The notes under the pieces were generated by a model. That model was not told the DNA's origin and ran no database searches. It worked only from the letters and a program-made list of their open reading frames with translations. The position numbers and the translations under genes are program-made. This document shows positions 1 to 4,613 of a stretch of 6,311 nt of DNA, piece after piece. The DNA is from Bacillota bacterium (GTDB taxonomy: Bacteria; Bacillota; Sulfobacillia; RBS10-35). Positions within the stretch are counted from its first letter, which is position 1; the number at the start of each line of letters is the position of its first letter. The stretch covers positions 1 to 6,311 of the forward strand of contig JASBVX010000085.1 of assembly GCA_029960865.1 (NCBI GenBank). The letters run 5' to 3'.

Positions 1-107
1 CCTCCTTCCTCTTCCCATTGTACTGCGGCCGGTCAAAGGAAGGAGGAAGCCCCTGGTCACCCCACCGGCAAAGATGGGGACCCCCGTTTCTGCATCCTAG
101 ATGGCGA
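1..107 (-). ncRNA. Candidate structured leader RNA resembling the c-di-AMP (ydaO/yuaA) riboswitch
   Basis: Read on the minus strand from 107 to 1. Seen directly: an outer stem TCGCCAT (107-101) with ATGGGA (18-13), 6 bp with G105 bulged; a perfect 5-bp stem CCCCA (79-75) with TGGGG (64-60); and a perfect 10-bp pairing of CCTCCTTCCT (46-37) with AGGAAGGAGG (10-1). The last pairing crosses the outer stem, making a pseudoknot between an internal segment and the 3' tail. From memory of the family, ydaO RNAs have this topology, a CGGGGG-A-CCC core followed by TGGGGTGAAT, and a 3' AAAGGAAGGAG tail. Here the core reads CGGGGGTCCCC, then TGGGGTGACC, with a GAGGAAGGAGG tail. Against it: the conserved CAGCTAAC segment is absent (nearest is CCGCAGTAC), the usual P4 arm is missing, and no promoter is evident. 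It could be a variant, a decayed copy or chance. The tail looks like a Shine-Dalgarno site for a minus-strand gene just beyond the window. Confidence 0.4.
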
Positions 108-109
108 CG

Positions 110-143
110 AAAAAGGGCCGATCTCCCAGGACCCATAGGGCCC
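110..143 (-). terminator. Possible Rho-independent terminator downstream of sigK
   Basis: On the minus strand GGGCC (143-139) pairs with GGCCC (119-115), followed directly by five T (114-110). The stem is only 5 bp, all G/C, with a 19-nt loop. It lies about 90 nt past the sigK stop. It also sits just upstream of the candidate leader RNA, so it might belong to that leader's architecture or end sigK transcription before it. Confidence 0.3.
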
Positions 144-204
144 GGGCGGGCCGAAGGCGGTTCGGGGCCGGGTACCTCCTTTAAGCGTCTTCCGGAAGGA
201 AATG

Positions 205-221
205 TTCCCAGATCCGGGGAA
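205..221 (-). terminator. Weak hairpin just after the sigK stop
   Basis: TTCCC (205-209) and GGGAA (217-221) form a 5-bp stem with a 7-nt loop, starting about 10 nt after the sigK stop codon. The minus-strand sequence that follows (CATTTCCTT) is only moderately T-rich, so this is at best a weak terminator or an mRNA 3'-end stabiliser. A 10-bp palindrome CTTCCGGAAG lies next to it at 189-198. Confidence 0.2.
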
Positions 222-230
222 GGCTTGCGC

Positions 231-956
231 TCAAGAAGACCGGGGTGTTTTCTCCCCCAGCTTTTCCGCCCAGCTGGCCATCTTTTGGAGGGCCTTCTTC
301 TCGATGCGGCTGACATAGCTCCGGGAGATCCCCAAAAGAGAGGACACTTCCTGCTGCGTCCGGGGCTGATCGTCATAGAGACCGTAGCGGAGCACCACCA
401 CCGCCCGCTCCCTGGAAGGAAGGCGGCTCACCATCCGCTGCACCTCTTCCGCTTCCCAGGCCCTTCCCACCTTCTCCGCAATCCCTTCCTCATCGGCAGC
501 CAGGCGATCCAAAAGGGAGATCTCATCCCCATCCCGATCGGTGCCGAGGGGTTCCTGCAAAAAGACTTCCCCCCGGGTTTTCTTCTGGGCCCGAAGGTGC
601 ATCAGGATCTCATTCTCGATGCAGCGGGCGGCATAGGTGGCCAGCCTGGTCCCTTTCTCCGGCCGGAAGGTCTCGATGGCTTTGATCAGCCCCACCGCCC
701 CCATGCCGATGAGATCCTCCATGTCCTCCCCCGTGCTCTCGAACTTTTTCACCACGTGCACCACCAGACGCATGTTGTGTTCGATGAGCTTTTTGCGGGC
801 GTCTGCGTCTCCCTCGGCCAAGGCCTTGAGGTAAGCCTCCTCTTCGTCGGGAGACAGGGGCTGGGGAAAGGAACTGCGGCTTTGCAAGTACCCCGGTAGC
901 CCCAAGAGCCCCCGCAAAAGGGCGAGGCCCAAAAGGGCCCACAAGGAAACCCCCAC
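231..956 (-). CDS. sigK: RNA polymerase sporulation sigma factor, pro-sigma-K
   Basis: This is the late mother-cell sigma factor of endospore formers, which directs coat, cortex and mother-cell lysis genes. The 241-residue protein closely follows Bacillus subtilis pro-sigma-K. Residues 1-22 form a hydrophobic pro-sequence (LWALLGLALL) that would be removed by the membrane protease SpoIVFB; by alignment the mature protein begins at Tyr23, before the family signature FPQPLS. Region 2 spans about 50-125 (LIEHNMRLVVHVVKKFE, then TRLATYAARCIENEILMHLR). Region 4 spans about 170-227, with its helix-turn-helix at about 199-220 (TQQEVSSLLGISRSYVSRIE). The start is GTG at 956, set by GAGGAGG 7 nt upstream and by the need for the pro-sequence; ATG at 958 is in another frame. 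The reading frame is continuous, with no skin-type element interrupting it. It is divergent from the catabolic operon and probably functionally unrelated to it. Confidence 0.97.
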   Translation of the reverse strand: MGVSLWALLGLALLRGLLGLPGYLQSRSSFPQPLSPDEEEAYLKALAEGDADARKKLIEHNMRLVVHVVKKFESTGEDMEDLIGMGAVGLIKAIETFRPEKGTRLATYAARCIENEILMHLRAQKKTRGEVFLQEPLGTDRDGDEISLLDRLAADEEGIAEKVGRAWEAEEVQRMVSRLPSRERAVVVLRYGLYDDQPRTQQEVSSLLGISRSYVSRIEKKALQKMASWAEKLGEKTPRSS

Positions 957-963
957 ATCGCTT

Positions 964-970
964 CCTCCTC
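964..970 (-). promoter_or_regulatory. sigK ribosome binding site
   Basis: GAGGAGG on the minus strand lies 7 nt before the GTG at 956. It decides this start, because no other in-frame start has such a site. Confidence 0.85.
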
Positions 971-978
971 AATAGAAC

Positions 979-1007
979 CAGACTATGAGGGAGGGCCCTG
1001 GGCGGTT
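979..1007 (-). promoter_or_regulatory. Sigma-K-like promoter of sigK
   Basis: On the minus strand AACC (1007-1004) is followed after exactly 16 nt by CATAGTCTG (987-979). The sigma-K consensus, as known from B. subtilis, is about mACm, 16-17 nt, CATAnnnTA; only the last A is not matched. The predicted start near 972 would give a short leader just covering the ribosome binding site. The -10 box also partly fits sigma-E (CATACAnT), but no sigma-E -35 box is seen. Autoregulation of sigK by sigma-K is known in Bacillus. Confidence 0.45.
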
Positions 1008-1027
1008 CCTCCGGTCGTTCGGCCATC

Positions 1028-1046
1028 GGCCCCTTGTGGCCCCTTG
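1028..1046 (+). repeat. 9-bp direct repeat upstream of the operon, possible operator
   Basis: GGCCCCTTG occurs at 1028-1036 and again at 1038-1046, a 10-bp period of about one helical turn. It ends 3 bp before the -10-like box and covers the place of a -35 element. A regulator site is an inference; a chance GC-rich repeat is possible. Confidence 0.35.
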
Positions 1047-1049
1047 GGT

Positions 1050-1055
1050 TATACT
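1050..1055 (+). promoter_or_regulatory. Possible -10 box of the catabolic operon
   Basis: TATACT matches the housekeeping -10 consensus at five of six positions. It would start transcription near 1062, about 26 nt before the first gene. No acceptable -35 hexamer lies 16-18 bp upstream, so the promoter would be weak or activator-dependent. Confidence 0.3.
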
Positions 1056-1076
1056 GGCCTTACCAAAAGAACAGCT

Positions 1077-1083
1077 GGGGTGA
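1077..1083 (+). promoter_or_regulatory. Ribosome binding site fixing the start of the first dehydrogenase
   Basis: GGGGTGA matches GAGGTGA with one mismatch and ends 4 nt before GTG at 1088. The longer reading from TTG at 1034 has no such site and would start upstream of the putative -10 box. Confidence 0.6.
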
Positions 1084-1087
1084 AGAA

Positions 1088-2212
1088 GTGAGCCTGCGGC
1101 TTTCCCCCGATGTGGAACGCGCCTATGAGCAGATGAAGGCTTTTGTGGAAACCTACCTGCAGCCCCTGGAAGACCAGCTGCCCCCTTTTGCCCAAAAACT
1201 GGCCCCGGAAAAAGCGAGGGACGTGCGCCGGGCTCTCGAAGCCGAGGGCCTCGTGGGATGGGCGGTTCCCAAAGATCTTGGAGGCCATGGCCTGGGCATC
1301 CCCGGCCTTTGCGCCGCCAGGGAGGCCCTGGCCCATACCACCCTCTGGAGCCTGAGCCCCGTTTTGGGAAGCGAACCGCCCATCCTCCTCTACCAGGCCT
1401 CCCCCGCCCAAAAGGAAGCCTTTCTCTTGCCCACCCTCAAAGGGGAGCGCCACGGCGCCTTCGCCCTCACGGAACCGGAAGCCGGCTCCGATGCCGGCTC
1501 CCTTTCCATGGAGGCCCTTCCGGTGGAAGGGGGATACCTGCTCACGGGCACCAAAGTCTTCATCTCCTTCGTGGAGGAATCCGACTACGCCCTGGTCTTC
1601 GCCCGGGTTCCCGCCAAGGGGGTCACCCTCTTTTTGGTGGACCTGCCCTCCCCCGGCCTGGAAATCGCCCGCATCATGGAGACCATGGGGGGCGCCCGAG
1701 TAGCCCGCCTGGAATTTCAAGAGGTCTTTGTTCCCACAGAGCGGCGCATGGGAGAAGAAGGGGAAGCTTTCGCCCTGGCCCAGCACTGGTTCGATGTGGA
1801 CCGCATCGCCCTCCAGCCCCCCATCTGCATCGGGGCCTCCCACCGGGCCCTTTCCCTGGCGGCCAAGATGGAGCTTCTCAGCGACGAAGAGATGGGCTCT
1901 TGGACACTCCGCCTGGAGGCGGCCCGGGCCCTCATGTACCGGGCGGCCCAAGAGGCGGAAGAAGGCCGCCCCGTCCGCCATCAGGCAGCCATGGTGAAAA
2001 GCTTTGCGGTGGAACTGGCCCTTTCCCTTTTGGATCGCGCCCTGGACCTCTTGGGGCCTCAAGGGTATAGCCAACGGTTTAGGATTGAACGATACCGGCG
2101 GGATATCCGCCGCTTCGCCATCGCCGCCGGCACCCTGGAGATCCAAAACCATATCATCGCCCGGGGCCTTCTCAAAGGCTACTCCCGCCCCTTACCCGGG
2201 GAGGTGAATTGA
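1088..2212 (+). CDS. Acyl-CoA dehydrogenase family protein, larger (putatively catalytic) subunit
   Basis: This FAD-dependent flavoprotein is expected to introduce an alpha,beta double bond into an acyl-CoA. From GTG 1088 it has 374 residues, near the usual 380. The N-terminal helical domain covers about 1-120. The middle beta domain carries the flavin motif FALTEPEAGSD (125-135) and GTKVFIS (154-160). The C-terminal helical domain includes LLGPQGY (321-327) and AAGTLEIQN (346-354). Two departures stand out against human MCAD. The catalytic Glu of the YEGT loop is Ala347; at the alternative base position used by isovaleryl- and long-chain enzymes there is Asp238, in FDVDR, before the conserved Arg. 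About 13 residues are missing between AAK and MGSW, where the FAD-contacting R-x-x-F-G segment normally lies. The next gene supplies that segment, and the TGATG junction couples their translation, so the two probably form a heteromer. The acyl substrate is unknown. Confidence 0.92.
   Translation: MSLRLSPDVERAYEQMKAFVETYLQPLEDQLPPFAQKLAPEKARDVRRALEAEGLVGWAVPKDLGGHGLGIPGLCAAREALAHTTLWSLSPVLGSEPPILLYQASPAQKEAFLLPTLKGERHGAFALTEPEAGSDAGSLSMEALPVEGGYLLTGTKVFISFVEESDYALVFARVPAKGVTLFLVDLPSPGLEIARIMETMGGARVARLEFQEVFVPTERRMGEEGEAFALAQHWFDVDRIALQPPICIGASHRALSLAAKMELLSDEEMGSWTLRLEAARALMYRAAQEAEEGRPVRHQAAMVKSFAVELALSLLDRALDLLGPQGYSQRFRIERYRRDIRRFAIAAGTLEIQNHIIARGLLKGYSRPLPGEVN
2200..2207 (+). promoter_or_regulatory. 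Ribosome binding site of the second dehydrogenase subunit
   Basis: GGAGGTGA lies inside the end of the preceding gene, 4 nt before ATG at 2212. That spacing favours ATG 2212 over the adjacent in-frame TTG at 2209, which is only 1 nt away. Confidence 0.7.
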
Positions 2213-3204
2213 TGGAGATCCGCCAGGCAGCCCAGGAATGGGTCCGCCGGATCCTTGCTCCCAGGGAAGATCTGCGGTGGGAGCATCCCTTGCCGGAAGC
2301 AGCCGCAAAAGAGATCCTCGCTTTGAAGAAAGAGAGCGGTTTTTGGGCCCTTTCCCTTCCTGAAGGAGAAGGGGGGGCCGGACTCTCCTTGGAAGAAGAA
2401 GCCGCCTTTTGGGAAGAAGCCCATACCTCTCCCCTGGGCCTCTATGGGAGAAGCCTTCTCCTGGCGGGGGAGGTCCCCTTTCCCCTGCAGAAGGACCTTT
2501 CGTTCGTCCGGGAAACGCTTAAGGAGGGTCGGCGCACCGTCACCTGGCTCCTCTCCCGCCCCTTTCAAGAGGGTCCCCATCCGGTGCTGGTGCCTTCCCG
2601 GTGGGACTGGCTCTTTTTGTGGCATCCAGCGGAAGGAGGCGTTCTCCTTTCAAAGGAGGGAGCCCTTCTAGGGAAGAAGCTGGAGCCCACCATGGGAAGC
2701 TCCTTTTTGCTGGAGCTGAGAGGGGACGAGCAGGGAGACACCTTCCCCCCGAGGGAGGAGGGAGACCTTTGGGTCGCCCGCCAGCAAATCCTTCTGGCCG
2801 CCGGGGCTCTTGGCGCCGCCCGCCGCTCCCTTTTGGAGAGCCTTCCCTACACCCAGACCCGCCAGACCTTTAAGGCACCCCTCAGCCAGAGGCAGGCCAT
2901 CCAGTGGCTCTTGGCCGCATCCGCCAAGGAGATGGAGACGGCCCGGGCCCTTTTGGGCCAGGCTTTCAGGGACCCCCTCTCCTACGGCTCCCTGGCCAAA
3001 GCCTGGGCGGTGGACGTGGCCCTAAGGGCGGTGGATCGCACCATCCAGATCTTCGGAGGATCGGGCTACACCAAAGAATTGCCCTATGAAGAGTACTGGC
3101 GGGAGCTGCGCCTCTATCGCCACCTTTTAGGAGATCACCAAGAGGTCTTGAAGGCTTTGGGCCAAAAAGAAAAGGCATCTCTCTTGAAGGAGGCCAAGCC
3201 ATGA
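2212..3204 (+). CDS. Acyl-CoA dehydrogenase-like protein, shortened non-catalytic partner subunit
   Basis: This 330-residue protein is about 50 residues shorter than normal for the family. The N-terminal helical part ends in a recognisable FWALSLPEGEGGAGLS (44-59). The middle beta domain (about 108-180) is reduced and lacks the T-E-P flavin motif. The C-terminal domain is well kept: AAGALGAARRSLLES (196-210), YTQTRQTFKAPLSQRQA (213-229), corresponding to the R-x-x-F-G FAD segment, and QIFGGSGY (279-286). The catalytic loop reads HLLGDHQ, with Leu306 in place of the Glu; at the alternative base and conserved Arg positions it has Gln191 and Gln192. No known catalytic base is therefore left. I infer a structural partner that completes the FAD site of the upstream protein. 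It overlaps that gene by 1 nt and the next by 4 nt (ATGA). A standalone dehydrogenase or a decaying paralogue is less likely, because the frame is intact and the C-terminal motifs are conserved. Confidence 0.85.
   Translation: MEIRQAAQEWVRRILAPREDLRWEHPLPEAAAKEILALKKESGFWALSLPEGEGGAGLSLEEEAAFWEEAHTSPLGLYGRSLLLAGEVPFPLQKDLSFVRETLKEGRRTVTWLLSRPFQEGPHPVLVPSRWDWLFLWHPAEGGVLLSKEGALLGKKLEPTMGSSFLLELRGDEQGDTFPPREEGDLWVARQQILLAAGALGAARRSLLESLPYTQTRQTFKAPLSQRQAIQWLLAASAKEMETARALLGQAFRDPLSYGSLAKAWAVDVALRAVDRTIQIFGGSGYTKELPYEEYWRELRLYRHLLGDHQEVLKALGQKEKASLLKEAKP
3187..3193 (+). promoter_or_regulatory. Ribosome binding site of the acyl-CoA synthetase gene
   Basis: AAGGAGG ends 7 nt before ATG at 3201 and lies within the end of the second dehydrogenase gene. 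With the ATGA overlap, this points to coupled translation. Confidence 0.7.
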
Positions 3205-4613
3205 CCCCTGACTGGGAAGCCCTGCTTGCGCCCCGCTCCATCGCTGTGGTGGGGGCATCGCCCCAGCGGGAAAAGTTTTCGGGAAGAATCCTTCTAAACC
3301 TTCGCTTGAGCGGGTTTTCCGGAACCCTTTGGGCCGTCAATCCCAAGTACGAGGAGGTGGATGGGGTGCCCTCCTTCCCCTCCGTGAAAGACCTTCCCCA
3401 GCCTCCTGATCTCCTCCTGGTGGCCATCCCCGCCCAAGGGGCGGTGGAGGCGGCCGAAGAAGGGGCACGCCTTGGCGCCAGGGCGGCGGTCATCCTCTCA
3501 GGGGGCTTTGCCGAAACCGGCCCTCAGGGGAAAGCGCTCCAGGAAAGGCTCTTGGCCCTCACGCCCGCCATGACCCTCTATGGCCCCAACTGCCCAGGCC
3601 TTTGGCAGGTGAAAAAAGGTCTTGTCTACAGCTTCAGCGAAGATTTCCGGCCCGATATGCTGCGCCCGGGCCCCATCGGCCTCATCACCCAGGGAGGGGC
3701 CCTGGGAAGAACCCTTTTGGATGCCATGGAAGAAGGCCTGGGCTTCAGCTCCTGGTTTTCCACCGGCAATGAGGTCCATCTGGAGGCGGCCGATTTTCTC
3801 GCCTTTTTCTCCAAGGACCCGGATACCCAGGTGGTGGCCATGATCCTGGAGGGGTTGCGGGATCCAGAGGCCTTTTTGTCGGCAGCCAAAGAAGCCCTTT
3901 CGCGGGGAAAGGAGCTTTTGGCCCTTCCCGTGGGGGTGACAGCACCGGGCCTGAAGGGGGTACGGCGCCATACCGGTAAGGATCGCCCCCGGCCGGAGGA
4001 TCTCTCTTTCTGGCTGCAAGAAGGAGGGGTTAAGGAAGTCGGGGACCTGGAGGAGCTCCTTTCCTCCCTGCGCCTGTTCCAAGCTTATCCCCGAAGGGCG
4101 CAAGGGGGACTCGCCATCCTTTCCTTTTCCGGAGGGACCGGGGCCCTTTTGGCCGATGCCGCCTTCCGGGCAGGCGTTCCATTGAGCCGCCTCGCCCCTT
4201 CCACCCAAGAGGCACTGGCTTCCTTCCTCCCTTCCTTTGGCTCCTACCAAAATCCCCTGGACCTCACCACGGCCGTCCTGGGGGATCCCCAGCTTCTCAT
4301 CCGGGCCCTCCAGGTGGTGGCGGCCGACCCGGAGGTAGGCTTCATCCTGGTGCCCCTTCCCCACCGCCTGGACCGGGTGGACGCCATCATTTCCCAGGAA
4401 ATAATGGCAGCAAAACCCCATCTACCAAAGCCTCTGGGGGTCATCGCCCCCTCCCCCTCCTTTCCAAGGGAGAAGGCCTTCTCCCTCTACGACGGGAAGG
4501 TACCCCTTTTCCGCCACATCCCGTCCGCCATGAAAGCCCTTTCCCTCTGGTTCCAAAAGGAAGCCCCGTCATCCCCCCATCTCTTGGAGGTGAAAAGCGT
4601 TGAACCTCGATGA
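3201..4613 (+). CDS. Acyl-CoA synthetase (NDP-forming), alpha-type half without ATP-grasp domain
   Basis: Members of this family (related to succinyl-CoA synthetase and archaeal ADP-forming acetyl-CoA synthetase) interconvert a carboxylate, CoA and a nucleoside triphosphate with an acyl-CoA through a phosphohistidine. The 470 residues match the alpha part. The CoA-binding Rossmann domain (about 1-130) has SIAVVGASP (13-21) and AVNPKY (45-50). A ligase-like domain (about 150-290) has GPNCPGL (128-134) at its entry, TGNEVHLEAADF (188-199), the conserved Glu217 in MILEG, and His257 in RRHTG, the probable phosphohistidine. The third domain (about 300-460) has SFSGGTGALLADA (308-320) and NPLDLT (351-356). 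Single-chain homologues run to about 700 residues with an ATP-grasp (beta) domain. That part is absent here and not encoded by any neighbour, so a separate beta subunit elsewhere is needed. The direction (activation or ATP recovery) and the acyl group are unknown. Confidence 0.9.
   Translation: MTPDWEALLAPRSIAVVGASPQREKFSGRILLNLRLSGFSGTLWAVNPKYEEVDGVPSFPSVKDLPQPPDLLLVAIPAQGAVEAAEEGARLGARAAVILSGGFAETGPQGKALQERLLALTPAMTLYGPNCPGLWQVKKGLVYSFSEDFRPDMLRPGPIGLITQGGALGRTLLDAMEEGLGFSSWFSTGNEVHLEAADFLAFFSKDPDTQVVAMILEGLRDPEAFLSAAKEALSRGKELLALPVGVTAPGLKGVRRHTGKDRPRPEDLSFWLQEGGVKEVGDLEELLSSLRLFQAYPRRAQGGLAILSFSGGTGALLADAAFRAGVPLSRLAPSTQEALASFLPSFGSYQNPLDLTTAVLGDPQLLIRALQVVAADPEVGFILVPLPHRLDRVDAIISQEIMAAKPHLPKPLGVIAPSPSFPREKAFSLYDGKVPLFRHIPSAMKALSLWFQKEAPSSPHLLEVKSVEPR
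4586..4593 (+). promoter_or_regulatory. Ribosome binding site fixing the TTG start of the dioxygenase alpha gene
   Basis: GGAGGTGA ends 6 nt before TTG at 4600, within the synthetase gene. The nearby ATG at 4610 is out of frame, so the rare TTG start is the best choice. Confidence 0.7.

Noticed and set aside
1..46. Inverted repeat as the end of an insertion sequence
   Set aside because: The arms are 26 bp apart with no transposase or target duplication, and the purine/pyrimidine bias fits an SD/anti-SD pairing better.
19..62. FMN riboswitch suggested by GGGTGA and GACCGGC on the minus strand
   Set aside because: In the FMN element these motifs are close together and are followed by other conserved blocks; here they are about 30 nt apart and the rest is missing.
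168..182. T-box-like sequence AAAGGAGGTACCCGG on the minus strand
   Set aside because: It recalls the T-box AGGGTGGTACCGCGG, but the essential TGG bases that pair with tRNA are not kept. A full T-box leader would have to lie inside sigK. It is also a Shine-Dalgarno look-alike without a start codon nearby.
18..899. Long plus-strand open frame (293 codons) opposite sigK
   Set aside because: It lies antisense to a clear sigma factor, is rich in Pro, Gly, Arg and His as expected from a high-GC shadow frame, and has no family features.
1034..1087. Upstream extension of the first dehydrogenase to TTG 1034
   Set aside because: The extra 18 residues do not look like a dehydrogenase N-terminus, there is no ribosome site before the TTG, and it would include the putative -10 box. 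GTG 1088 has a good site.
1049..2152. 367-codon minus-strand open frame opposite the first dehydrogenase
   Set aside because: Composition is typical of an antisense shadow of biased codons; there is no ribosome site or recognisable domain.
3498..4421. 307-codon minus-strand open frame opposite the synthetase
   Set aside because: Same reason: it covers a well-conserved plus-strand gene and shows no protein family features.
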